Source: JANNAV01 sp031384695
Lineage (GTDB): Bacteria > Pseudomonadota > Alphaproteobacteria > Rhodobacterales > Rhodobacteraceae
Length of the DNA stretch: 20,679 nucleotides
Assembly: GCA_031384695.1 (NCBI GenBank)
Contig: JANNAV010000186.1
Coordinates: forward strand, 1 to 20,679
Reading direction: 5' to 3'
Positions 5,870-13,825 of the stretch are shown here, piece after piece. The notes under the pieces are model-generated. The model was not told the origin of the DNA. It did not search any database and saw only the letters and a program-made list of their open reading frames with translations. The stretch's first letter is position 1. The number at the start of each line of letters is the position of its first letter. Made by a program: the position numbers and the translations under genes.

Positions 5870-8509
5870 GTGACTGATGACGCGGCCACGCCGATGATGG
5901 TGCAATATCTGGAGATCAAGGCGCGCCATCCGGGGGCGTTGCTGTTCTACCGGATGGGCGATTTCTATGAGATGTTCTTTGAGGATGCGGTTGCGGCCTC
6001 GGGCGCGCTGGACATTGCGCTGACCAGCCGCGGCTTTCACCGGGGCGCGCCGATTGCGATGTGCGGCGTGCCGTATCACGCCGCCGAAGGCTATCTGCTG
6101 ACGCTGATCCGCAAGGGGTTCCGGGTGGCGATTGCCGAGCAGATGGAAGACCCGGCTGAGGCGAAAAAGCGCGGTTACAAATCGGTGGTGCGGCGCGATG
6201 TGGTGCGGCTGGTGACACCGGGGACGCTTACCGAGGATTCGCTGCTGGAGGCGCGGCGGCACAATTATCTGGCGGCCTTTGCCGAGGTGCATGACGGGGC
6301 GGCGCTGGCCTGGGTGGATATCTCGACCGGCGAGATGACGGTGCTGGTGTGCCCGCTGATCCGGCTGGGGCCGGAACTGGCACGGCTGGCCCCGAAGGAG
6401 GTGCTGATAGCCGAAGCGGAAACCGCCGATCTGGCAAGGATAGTCACTGAATCCGGGGCTGCGGTGACGGTGTTGTCACGCGGCAGTTTTGATTCTGTGG
6501 GGGGCGGCAAGCGTCTGTGCGGCCTTTATGGGGTAAGCGCGCTGGATGCTTTCGGCAGCTTTGGGCGCGCCGAGGTTTCGGCCATGGCGGCGCTGGCGGA
6601 TTATCTGGCGTTGACGCAGCACGGCAAGCTGCCGCTGTTGCGCCCGCCGGTAAAGGAAAGCATCGGCGGCACCATGCAGATTGATGCGGCCACCCGGCGC
6701 AATCTGGAGATCACGCAGGCACTTTCGGGCGGGCGCGAGGGATCGCTGATTGCGGCGGTGGACCGGACAGTGACCGCGCCGGGTGCGCGGTTGCTGGAGC
6801 GGCGGCTTTCGGGGCCATCGCGCGATCTGGCCGAAATCGGGCGGCGGCTGGATGCGGTGGCGTTTCTGCATCAGGAAGCGGCGCTGCGCGAAGCCCTGCG
6901 CGCCGGGTTGCGCCGGGTGCCCGATATCGACCGGGCGCTGTCGCGTCTGGCGCTTGATCGGGGCGGGCCGCGCGATCTGGGGGCGGTGCGCGCAGGGCTT
7001 GAGGCGGCTGCGGCAATCGCGCGGCTGCTGGATGTGGTGCCGGATCTGATCAAAACCGCAGGCGCCGTCCTGAACGGCCACGACGCGCTGATCGGGCTGC
7101 TGGATCAGGCGCTGGTCGCGGAACCGCCGGTTCTGGCGCGCGATGGTGGTTTTATCGCCGCCGGATACGACCCCGAACTTGATGAAACCCGCGCGCTGCG
7201 GGACGAGGGCCGGAGCGTGATCGCCGCGATGCAGGCGGAATACGCGGCGCTCGCAGGCATTGCTGGGCTAAAGATCAAGCATAACAACGTGCTTGGCTAT
7301 TTCATCGAAACCACCGCCGTCCACAGCGATAAAATGCGCGCGCCGCCGCTGTCCGAGACGTTCATTCATCGCCAGTCCACCGCCGGACAGGCGCGTTTCA
7401 CCACCCTGCGGCTGAGCGCGCTGGAAGCAAAGATCCTGAACGCGGGCAATCACGCGCTTGACATTGAAAAGCGGCACTATCAGGCGCTTAGAGCCGCTAT
7501 TCTGGATCAATCCAGCCCGATCGGTGCCGCCGCGTGCGGGCTGGCCGAGATTGATCTTTGCGCCGCTTTTGCCGATCTTGCCGCCGCCGAAGACTGGGCC
7601 CGGCCCAGCATCGACAACAGCCGGGCGTTCCACATTCTGGGCGGCAGGCATCCCGTGGTGGAAAAGGCGCTGCGCAAACAGGGTGCGGGGCCGTTCATCG
7701 CCAATGATTGCGCCCTGACGCAGGATGCGGCCCCCGCGATCTGGCTGCTGACCGGTCCTAACATGGCGGGAAAGTCAACTTTCCTGCGCCAGAACGCCCT
7801 GATTGCCCTGCTGGCACAGGCGGGCAGCTTTGTGCCGGCACAGTCCGCGCATATCGGTCTGGTCAGCCAGTTGTTCAGCCGCGTCGGCGCTTCGGATGAT
7901 CTTGCGCGCGGCCGCTCTACCTTCATGGTGGAAATGGTGGAAACCGCCGCCATCCTCAATCAGGCCGACGACCGGGCGCTGGTGATCCTTGACGAGATCG
8001 GCCGCGGCACCGCCACTTATGACGGCCTTTCCATCGCCTGGGCCACGTTGGAGCATCTGCACGCAAGCAACCGCTGCCGCGCCTTGTTCGCCACCCATTA
8101 TCACGAAATGACGGCGCTTGCGGGCAAGCTTGCGGGTGTGGAGAACGCCACCGTCGCGGTCAAGGAGTGGGAAGGCGATGTCATTTTCCTGCATGAGGTG
8201 CGGATGGGTGCCGCCGACCGCAGTTATGGTGTGCAGGTGGCGCGGCTGGCGGGCCTGCCGCCTTCGGTGATCGAACGGGCGAAACTGGTGCTGCACGCGC
8301 TCGAATCTGGCGAGCGGGATGGTGCTGCGCGGCAGAAGGCGCTGTTCGAAGACCTGCCGCTGTTCCGGGTGGCCCCCGCCGCCGCCCCGCCACGCGCCAT
8401 TAACGATTCGGCGGTGGAACTGCGCCTGAAAGCCATCTACCCCGACAACCTGTCACCAATTGCAGCGCTGAAACTGATCTACGAACTGCGCGAAATGCTT
8501 GAAAAATAA
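5870..8509 (+). CDS. mutS: DNA mismatch repair protein MutS
   Basis: An 879-residue MutS of normal length (E. coli 853). It recognises mispairs and small loops and, with ATP, recruits MutL. The mismatch-reading motif is in YRMGDFYEMFFEDA, with the stacking Phe and its Glu partner at F32 and E34. The ATPase domain has Walker A GPNMAGKST (629-637), followed by SRVGASDDLARGRSTFMVEM and Walker B with signature LVILDEIGRGTATYDGLS. FATHYHEM follows. The C-terminal tail ends in IYPDNLSPIAALKLIYELREM, the region used for tetramer formation. The start is GTG 5870 with a GGGGAGAG Shine-Dalgarno just upstream. It is divergent from maeB and converges on grpE. The coding strand looks G-rich before about 7.2 kb and C-richer afterwards. 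Confidence 0.97.
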   Translation: MTDDAATPMMVQYLEIKARHPGALLFYRMGDFYEMFFEDAVAASGALDIALTSRGFHRGAPIAMCGVPYHAAEGYLLTLIRKGFRVAIAEQMEDPAEAKKRGYKSVVRRDVVRLVTPGTLTEDSLLEARRHNYLAAFAEVHDGAALAWVDISTGEMTVLVCPLIRLGPELARLAPKEVLIAEAETADLARIVTESGAAVTVLSRGSFDSVGGGKRLCGLYGVSALDAFGSFGRAEVSAMAALADYLALTQHGKLPLLRPPVKESIGGTMQIDAATRRNLEITQALSGGREGSLIAAVDRTVTAPGARLLERRLSGPSRDLAEIGRRLDAVAFLHQEAALREALRAGLRRVPDIDRALSRLALDRGGPRDLGAVRAGLEAAAAIARLLDVVPDLIKTAGAVLNGHDALIGLLDQALVAEPPVLARDGGFIAAGYDPELDETRALRDEGRSVIAAMQAEYAALAGIAGLKIKHNNVLGYFIETTAVHSDKMRAPPLSETFIHRQSTAGQARFTTLRLSALEAKILNAGNHALDIEKRHYQALRAAILDQSSPIGAAACGLAEIDLCAAFADLAAAEDWARPSIDNSRAFHILGGRHPVVEKALRKQGAGPFIANDCALTQDAAPAIWLLTGPNMAGKSTFLRQNALIALLAQAGSFVPAQSAHIGLVSQLFSRVGASDDLARGRSTFMVEMVETAAILNQADDRALVILDEIGRGTATYDGLSIAWATLEHLHASNRCRALFATHYHEMTALAGKLAGVENATVAVKEWEGDVIFLHEVRMGAADRSYGVQVARLAGLPPSVIERAKLVLHALESGERDGAARQKALFEDLPLFRVAPAAAPPRAINDSAVELRLKAIYPDNLSPIAALKLIYELREMLEK

Positions 8510-8550
8510 TCCTGTCCGCATTCTTTGCTGCTCAAATATCCCACGGGGGT

Positions 8551-8571
8551 CGGGGGGTGTGAAACCCCCCG
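8551..8571. terminator. Perfect 8-bp GC hairpin between convergent mutS and grpE
   Basis: CGGGGGGT-GTGAA-ACCCCCCG forms a perfect 8-bp stem with a 5-nt loop in the only gap between the mutS stop (8509) and the grpE stop (8585). There is no T tract on either side, so it is not a classical intrinsic terminator, but the position between convergent genes fits a bidirectional end signal. The lead-in at 8531-8550 (CTCAAATATCCCACGGGGGT) resembles an extragenic element I recall as frequent in Rhodobacteraceae genomes. Confidence 0.6.
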
Positions 8572-8584
8572 CGCTGGCCGCATG

Positions 8585-9118
8585 TCAACCTTGGGTATTC
8601 GAGGAAACGCCAACCTGCGCCGGGCGCAGCAACCGGTCGTGCAGCAAGAACCCAACCCCCATCACTTGCACGATCTGGCCCGCCTTGGTGCCCGGCAGCG
8701 CCGCCTCGAACATCGCCTGATGCACCTGCGGATCGAACACGTCGCCAATTTCTGGCACGATCGGCGTGACGCCATGTTTGGTCAAAACATTGGTCAACTC
8801 GCGCAGCGTCAGTTCCAGCCCCTCGATCAGGGCCGCCGCCTGAGCACGGGTTTCCTCATTGGCGGCATCCAGCGCGCGTTTCAGATTGTCGAACACCGGC
8901 AGCATATCGCGCGCCAGTTTCGAGCCGCCATATTGCTCGGCCTCGCGCCGGTCGCGCTCGCTGCGTTTGCGGCTGTTTTCGGCATCGGCCAGGGCGCGCA
9001 TGAAACGGTCGCGCATATCATCGCGTTCGGCACGCAGTGCCTCGAGTTCCTCCGCCTCGATGAACTCGTCAAAATTTTCCAACTCGATGCCTTCGGGGCT
9101 TGGGTTTTCCTGGGCCAT
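8585..9118 (-). CDS. grpE: Heat-shock nucleotide exchange factor GrpE
   Basis: A 177-residue GrpE, slightly short but within the family range. It releases ADP from DnaK in the DnaK-DnaJ-GrpE chaperone cycle. The N-terminal half (about residues 20-70) is a long charged coiled coil (EALRAERDDMRDRFMRALAD, then ENSRKRSERDRREAEQYG), typical of the dimer stalk. The C-terminal beta domain reads GVTPIVPEIGDVFDPQVHQA and ends with VMGVGFLLHDRLLRPAQVGV, the GrpE signature. ATG 9118 is preceded by AAGGA on the minus strand. It begins 27 nt after the hrcA stop, so hrcA-grpE is one unit, an arrangement common in bacteria. It converges on mutS. Confidence 0.95.
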   Translation of the reverse strand: MAQENPSPEGIELENFDEFIEAEELEALRAERDDMRDRFMRALADAENSRKRSERDRREAEQYGGSKLARDMLPVFDNLKRALDAANEETRAQAAALIEGLELTLRELTNVLTKHGVTPIVPEIGDVFDPQVHQAMFEAALPGTKAGQIVQVMGVGFLLHDRLLRPAQVGVSSNTQG

Positions 9119-9145
9119 ATCTGTCGTCCTTGCCTTGCGTGCTTC

Positions 9146-10216
9146 CTAGCCCTTGCCGCGTTCGGAGACGATCCGGCCGACAAGCTGGGCGGTGTAATCG
9201 ACTATCGGAACGATGCGGCCATAGTTCAACCGCGTGGGGCCGATGACCCCAACCGCGCCGATGATCTTTCGATCTGCGTTCATATAGGGAGAGACCACCA
9301 GAGAGGAACCCGAAAGTGAAAAGAGTTTGTTCTCCGAGCCAATAAAAATGCGTACACCTTCACCGGTTTCGGCCAGTTCGAGGAAATCGGCGATGTCGCG
9401 CTTGCGTTCCAGGTCATCGAACAGGCTGCGAACCCGGTCGATATCATGCGACTCGCCGCTTTGGTCGATTAGATTGGCGCGGCCGCGCACGATCAGGCGT
9501 TCGCTGCGCTCGCCCGCGTTTTCCCAGACAGCCAGACCGCTTTCCACGAGCGCGTGGGCCAGCGAATCAATCTCTTGCCGGCGCAGCGCGATTTCCTGAC
9601 CGATGCCGTTGCGCAGATCGGACAGGGTTTTGCCTTCGGCCAGCGCGTTCAGGAAATTCGCCGCCTCGCGCATCGACGAAGGCGTCTGGCCGCTTGGCGG
9701 CATGAAAACCCGGTTTTCCACATGGCCATTGGCGAACACGAGCACCACCAGCGCGCGGTCGGGGGCCAGGCTGACAAATTCGATATGCCGGATCGGCGCC
9801 TCTTCCTTTGGCGCCAGCACCACCGAGGCGCCGCGGGTGATGCCGGAAAGCGTGGCGCCGATCTGATCCAGCAGGTTGGCCACATCCTGACCGCCGGTGG
9901 TGGTGCTGGCATCCATCAACTGGCGGTCTTCGGCGGCCATGGTGCCCACCTCCAGCAAGCCATCAACGAACATCCGCAGGCCCTTTTGCGTCGGCACCCG
10001 CCCTGCCGAGATATGCGGACTGTCCAAGAGGCCAAGAATTTCCAGATCCTGCATCACGTTGCGGATGGTTGCCGCCGAAAGCCGTTCCGTCATGCTGCGG
10101 GTCAGGGTGCGCGAGCCGATGGGGTCGCCCGATTCGAGATAACTTTCCACCACGCGGCGAAACACCTCGCGCGAGCGGTCATTCATTTCAGCAAGAAGGG
10201 CGGGTCCGCCTTTCAT
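9146..10216 (-). CDS. hrcA: Heat-inducible transcription repressor HrcA
   Basis: A 356-residue repressor which in other bacteria binds the CIRCE operator to restrain groESL and related heat-shock genes. The N-terminal winged helix-turn-helix covers about residues 11-75 (MNDRSREVFRRVVESYLESG, PIGSRTLTRSM, SAATIRNVMQDLEILGLL, SPHISAGRVPTQKGLRMFVD). A GAF-like dimerisation domain follows, ending with YMNADRKIIGAVGVIGPTRL and NYGRIVPIVDYTAQLVG. I chose ATG 10216 because GGAAAAGG lies just upstream (minus strand) and a likely promoter -10 overlaps the earlier ATG at 10246. ATG 10186 (MNDRSREVF) is a second alternative. I found no CIRCE palindrome in its upstream region, so autoregulation is not supported here. 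Confidence 0.93.
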   Translation of the reverse strand: MKGGPALLAEMNDRSREVFRRVVESYLESGDPIGSRTLTRSMTERLSAATIRNVMQDLEILGLLDSPHISAGRVPTQKGLRMFVDGLLEVGTMAAEDRQLMDASTTTGGQDVANLLDQIGATLSGITRGASVVLAPKEEAPIRHIEFVSLAPDRALVVLVFANGHVENRVFMPPSGQTPSSMREAANFLNALAEGKTLSDLRNGIGQEIALRRQEIDSLAHALVESGLAVWENAGERSERLIVRGRANLIDQSGESHDIDRVRSLFDDLERKRDIADFLELAETGEGVRIFIGSENKLFSLSGSSLVVSPYMNADRKIIGAVGVIGPTRLNYGRIVPIVDYTAQLVGRIVSERGKG

Positions 10217-10241
10217 TTTCGGCCTTTTCCAGAGCTTCGAC

Positions 10242-10271
10242 ACCATAGGGAGTGGCCGGGCACCGCGTCAA
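10242..10271 (-). promoter_or_regulatory. Candidate hrcA-grpE promoter
   Basis: Read on the minus strand, TTGACG (10271-10266) is followed after 18 bases by TATGGT (10247-10242), with five and four matches to the sigma-70 hexamers. Transcription would start near 10235, just upstream of the chosen hrcA start. A heat-shock sigma factor might read the same bases; the sequence alone cannot separate the two. Confidence 0.4.
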
Positions 10272-10332
10272 TCGGGGTTGCATCCGGGGCAGCAGGCGGA
10301 CTATCTGGCCAGAGACAAAACAGGATGAATCC

Positions 10333-11049
10333 ATGCGCCCCTCTGGCCGTAAACTGAACGAAATGCGCCCCGTCTCGATCGAGGTCGGGATCATGAAACA
10401 TGCCGAAGGGTCTTGTCTGATCAAGATGGGCGAGACTCATGTGTTATGCTCGGCCACCATCGAGGACAAAGCGCCGCCGTTCCTGAAGAACACGGGCCTC
10501 GGCTGGGTGACGGCGGAGTATGGCATGTTGCCGCGCGCCACCAACAGCCGCACCCGCAGGGAAGCGGCGGTTGGTAAGCAATCTGGAAGAACGCAGGAAA
10601 TTCAACGGCTTATCGGTCGGGCCTTGCGCGCGGGCGTGGACCGGAGCGCGCTGGGAGAGCGGCAGATCGTGATTGACTGCGACGTTATTCAGGCCGACGG
10701 CGGCACGCGCTGTGCCTCGATCACCGGCGGGTGGGTGGCGCTGCGGCTGGCGATGAACCGGCTGTTGAAAACCGGGGCCATCGTCAGCGATCCGATCATG
10801 GATCATGTGGCGGCGGTGTCTTGCGGGATTTATGCCGGGCAATCGGTGTTGGATTTGGATTACCCCGAGGATTCGGCAGCGGGCACCGACGGCAATTTCA
10901 TCATGACAGGGCGCGGACGGTTGATTGAAGTGCAGATGTCGGCCGAGGGGGCGACGTTTTCGCGCGAAGAGATGGGGCAATTGCTTGACCTTGCCGATGC
11001 CGGTGCGGCGGCTTTGGTGATGGCGCAGAAGGCGGCGCTTGGGCTTTGA
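10333..11049 (+). CDS. rph: Ribonuclease PH
   Basis: A 238-residue RNase PH, normal length. It trims tRNA 3' ends by phosphate-dependent removal of nucleotides and works as a ring hexamer. The start MRPSGRKLNEMRPVSIEVG is typical. TAEYGMLPRATNSRTRREA and GKQSGRTQEIQRLIGRALR carry the conserved arginines of the phosphate and RNA site. IDCDVIQADGGTRCASITG is the family signature. The tail is DLADAGAAALVMAQKAAL. ATG 10333 follows AGGA at 10322-10325 and matches the family N-terminus; the frame is open further upstream but that part lies in the hrcA-rph promoter gap. Its TGA stop overlaps the ATG of rdgB by one base (TGATG), so the two are coupled. Confidence 0.96.
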   Translation: MRPSGRKLNEMRPVSIEVGIMKHAEGSCLIKMGETHVLCSATIEDKAPPFLKNTGLGWVTAEYGMLPRATNSRTRREAAVGKQSGRTQEIQRLIGRALRAGVDRSALGERQIVIDCDVIQADGGTRCASITGGWVALRLAMNRLLKTGAIVSDPIMDHVAAVSCGIYAGQSVLDLDYPEDSAAGTDGNFIMTGRGRLIEVQMSAEGATFSREEMGQLLDLADAGAAALVMAQKAALGL

Positions 11050-11657
11050 TGCGACAGTTTTCGGGCGACAGACTTTTGGTGGCAACCCACAATCTGGGCA
11101 AGCTGGAAGAAATTGCCCGGATGCTGGAGAAATATCGGATTGGAGTGGTATCGGCGGCGGCACTTGGTTTGCCTGAACCGGCGGAAACCGAGAGCAGCTT
11201 TGTTGGCAATGCCCGGATCAAGGCGCATGCCGCCGCCATCGCCAGCGGCCTGCCTGCCTTGGCCGACGATTCGGGTATTACAGTGGACGCGCTGAACGGT
11301 GCGCCGGGGGTTTTCACCGCCGATTGGGCGGAAACGCCGCAGGGCCGTGATTTTAACCTCGCGATGTCAAGAACATGGGCGGCACTTGAGGCGGTGGACG
11401 CCACCCACCCGCGGCTTGCCCAGTTCCGCTGTACGCTGGTTCTGGCCTGGCCGGATGGGCATGACGAGGTGTTCGAAGGCGTGATGACGGGGCAGGTGGT
11501 CTGGCCCATACGCGGCGGCGGCGGCTTTGGCTATGACCCGATGTTTCAGCCTGACGGATATACACTCACCTGTGGCGAGATGGATCGGTGGGAAAAGAAC
11601 GAGATCAGCCACCGGGCCGATGCGTTCCGCAAGTTGGTGCAAGGATGTTTCACGTGA
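11049..11657 (+). CDS. rdgB: dITP/XTP pyrophosphatase (non-canonical purine NTP hydrolase)
   Basis: A 202-residue RdgB/HAM1-family enzyme. It hydrolyses dITP, ITP and XTP to monophosphates, keeping deaminated purines out of DNA and RNA. The substrate loop THNLGKLEEI is near residue 15. Further motifs are ADDSGITVDALNGAPGVFTADW with the catalytic acidic pair, GGGGFGYDPMFQP, and ISHRADAFRKL for base recognition. ATG 11049 overlaps the rph stop by one base. The gene ends unusually: its last codons Cys-Phe-Thr and the TGA stop (11655-11657) are supplied by a perfect parS palindrome, so the C-terminus of the protein is tied to a chromosome segregation site. Confidence 0.96.
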   Translation: MRQFSGDRLLVATHNLGKLEEIARMLEKYRIGVVSAAALGLPEPAETESSFVGNARIKAHAAAIASGLPALADDSGITVDALNGAPGVFTADWAETPQGRDFNLAMSRTWAALEAVDATHPRLAQFRCTLVLAWPDGHDEVFEGVMTGQVVWPIRGGGGFGYDPMFQPDGYTLTCGEMDRWEKNEISHRADAFRKLVQGCFT

Positions 11658-11661
11658 AACA
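11646..11661. other. parS: parS centromere site 1 (rdgB 3' end)
   Basis: TGTTTCACGTGAAACA is a perfect 16-bp palindrome identical to the well-known ParB-binding parS consensus. With one more pair it extends to an 18-bp palindrome at 11645-11662. It contains the stop codon of rdgB. It lies on the right-hand side of parB's 3' end, about 1.3 kb away across hemW. ParB loads here and spreads as a CTP-dependent clamp. Confidence 0.93.
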
Positions 11662-11743
11662 TGCCACCGATGCCCGCATTGCGGCACTGATACGGCGCGA
11701 GGCGCTGATCAGGACCGAGATTACCGCTTTCAAAGGATAGCTG

Positions 11744-12901
11744 ATGGATGACTGGCAGCATGGTGGCTTTGGCCTGTATCTGCATTGGCCGTTCTGCCAA
11801 TCAAAGTGCCCCTATTGCGATTTCAACAGCCATGTCGCAACGAGTATTGATCAGAAACGCTGGAAAACCGCCTATCTTGCCGAGATTGACCGCGCGGGGG
11901 CGGAAACGCAGGGTCGAGTGCTGAACACCGTGTTTTTTGGCGGCGGCACACCTTCGCTGATGGAGCCGGATCTGGTGGCGGCGGTAATCGCGCGGATCCG
12001 GGCCACCTGGCCGATGGCGAATGATCCCGAAATCACACTGGAGGCGAACCCCGGATCGATTGAAGCGGGGCGTTTTCGCGGCTTCAGAGACGCCGGCGTC
12101 ACCCGCATCTCGATGGGCATGCAAGCGATGAACGACGCCGATCTGAAACGCCTTGGGCGACTGCATAGCGTCGCCGAGGCCCGGGCGGCCTTCGATATTG
12201 CCAGATCAACCTTTGATCGGGTGAATTTTGATCTGATCTACGCGCGGCAAGACCAGAGCCTGGCGCATTGGCGCGACGAGTTGAACGAAGCGCTGACGAT
12301 GGCGGCGGACCACCTTTCGCTTTATCAACTGACGGTCGAGGACGGCACCGCTTTTGGTGACCGTCTGGCACGCGGCGGGCTGCATGGCCTGCCGGACGAC
12401 GATCTTGCCGCCGATATGTACAGCCTGACGCAAGAGCTTTGCGAGGCGGCGGGTCTGCCCGCCTATGAGGTTTCAAACCACGCTGTTCCCGGAGCGGAAT
12501 CGCGGCATAACCTTATCTATTGGCGCGGTGGTGACTATATCGGCATCGGGCCGGGGGCGCATGGGCGGCTGACAATTGGCGGCACACGTTGGGCAACCGA
12601 GGCTCCGAAATCGCCGGGCCTGTGGCTTCAGATGGTAGAGGCAGCGCGTTCGGGCGGCTTTGCGCGCAATGCCGTTGCCGGGCGGGACCATGCCGAAGAA
12701 TACCTGCTGATGTCGCTGCGGCTGGTGGAGGGCACGAGCGCGGACCGATTCGCGACACTTGCGGGCGCGCCGCTGGACCCGGAGCGGCTGCAGCACCTTG
12801 CCGGTTTGGGTTTGCTGCGCGTTGATGACGGCCGGATTCGCGCCACCGGGGCCGGACGAATGGTTCTGAACGGCATAATCCGCGATCTGGCGATGAGTTA
12901 A
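11744..12901 (+). CDS. hemW: Heme chaperone HemW (radical SAM, HemN-like)
   Basis: A 385-residue radical SAM protein. The iron-sulfur cluster motif is C18-QSK-C22-PY-C25, followed by DFNSH. FFGGGTPSLM and EANPGS are the SAM and dimerisation segments, and ISMGMQAMNDADLKRLGR the conserved region after them. The short N-terminus before the cysteine motif and the CDFNS residues fit HemW, which binds heme and hands it to target proteins, rather than HemN, the oxygen-independent coproporphyrinogen dehydrogenase; older annotations often confuse the two. ATG 11744 is preceded by AAAGGA at 11732-11737. It is third in the rph-rdgB-hemW direction after an 86-nt gap and ends 15 nt from the parB stop. Confidence 0.93.
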   Translation: MDDWQHGGFGLYLHWPFCQSKCPYCDFNSHVATSIDQKRWKTAYLAEIDRAGAETQGRVLNTVFFGGGTPSLMEPDLVAAVIARIRATWPMANDPEITLEANPGSIEAGRFRGFRDAGVTRISMGMQAMNDADLKRLGRLHSVAEARAAFDIARSTFDRVNFDLIYARQDQSLAHWRDELNEALTMAADHLSLYQLTVEDGTAFGDRLARGGLHGLPDDDLAADMYSLTQELCEAAGLPAYEVSNHAVPGAESRHNLIYWRGGDYIGIGPGAHGRLTIGGTRWATEAPKSPGLWLQMVEAARSGGFARNAVAGRDHAEEYLLMSLRLVEGTSADRFATLAGAPLDPERLQHLAGLGLLRVDDGRIRATGAGRMVLNGIIRDLAMS

Positions 12902-12916
12902 AGCGCTGCTGCGAGC

Positions 12917-13825
12917 CTACTCAAAAACGTTCGGCACGTCAGACGACAGCAAACGGCAAAGCCGGTCCAGATCATCCAGCGTTTGATAGCTGACAATCAG
13001 CCGCCCCGCCTCGTCACCCGCCCGGTGATCGATCCTGACCCCCATCTTCAAACTGGCCGCAACATCCGCCTCCAGCGCGCGCGTATCGGCATCACCCTCA
13101 TAGGTTTTCGCTGGCTGCTTCTGGGTTTTCCCCTGTGTCAGAGCCTTTCTGACCAGATCCTCCACCGCGCGAACCGAAAGGCCCCTGGCAACGATCTGAC
13201 GCGCAAGTTCTGACGCATTCGAATGGGTGATCAGCGCGCGGGCGTGGCCGGACGAAATTTTTCCCTCCCGCACCAGCACCTGAACATCCTCGGGCAGCGT
13301 CAGAAGCCGCAGCAAATTGGCAATGTGGCTGCGGCTGCGCGACAGGGCCTCGGCGATCTTTTCTTGCGTGTGGCCGTGCCGATCCATCAGTTGGCGATAC
13401 GCCAGCGCTTCCTCTATGGCGTTCAGATCGGCGCGCTGAATGTTCTCGATGATAGCGATTTCGAGCACTTCGCTATCACTGAAGGCGCGCACGATCACCG
13501 GCAGATCATGCAACCGGGCAATCTGCGCCGCACGCCAGCGGCGCTCGCCTGCGACGATCTCGAACTGCTCGCTGCCCGGTATCTCGCGCACGATCAGCGG
13601 TTGAATGACCCCCTTCTGCCGCAACGAAGCCGCCAGTTCTTCAAGCGCTTCGGGATCAAATGTGCGCCTCGGCTGATCGGGGTTAGGGATCAGCCGCGCC
13701 ACCGGCACCAGCATTTCGCCACGCGCGGCCTGCGCCGGGGCGATCCGGCTGGGATCAAGGCTGACATCGGCCATCAGGGCGGAAAGGCCCCGGCCAAGTG
13801 CGCGTCGTTCGGTTTTCTTTTCCAT
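12917..13825 (-). CDS. parB: Chromosome partitioning protein ParB
   Basis: A 302-residue chromosomal ParB. It binds parS and, with CTP, closes into a sliding clamp that spreads along DNA and guides origin segregation with ParA. RRALGRGLSALM at the N-terminus is the ParA-contact peptide. LIPNPDQPRRTFDPEAL (45-61), AGERRWRAAQ (92-101) and ENIQRADLNAIEEA (127-140) form the CTP-binding and catalytic motifs. KIAEALSRSRSHIANLLRLL (about 155-174) is the helix-turn-helix that reads parS. The C-terminal dimer domain follows a Q/K-rich linker. ATG 13825 overlaps the parA TGA by one base; a TTG one codon earlier is unlikely. Three parS copies lie within 3.5 kb. It is the last gene of the leftward chain from rho. 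Confidence 0.96.
   Translation of the reverse strand: MEKKTERRALGRGLSALMADVSLDPSRIAPAQAARGEMLVPVARLIPNPDQPRRTFDPEALEELAASLRQKGVIQPLIVREIPGSEQFEIVAGERRWRAAQIARLHDLPVIVRAFSDSEVLEIAIIENIQRADLNAIEEALAYRQLMDRHGHTQEKIAEALSRSRSHIANLLRLLTLPEDVQVLVREGKISSGHARALITHSNASELARQIVARGLSVRAVEDLVRKALTQGKTQKQPAKTYEGDADTRALEADVAASLKMGVRIDHRAGDEAGRLIVSYQTLDDLDRLCRLLSSDVPNVFE

Noticed and set aside
5744..6292. An N-terminal extension of MaeB by about 180 residues
   Set aside because: It is antisense to the 5' end of mutS. The family N-terminus and a good ribosome site both point to ATG 5743.
10252..10332. An upstream extension of RNase PH
   Set aside because: It falls in the hrcA-rph divergent promoter gap, and ATG 10333 gives the normal family N-terminus with a ribosome site.
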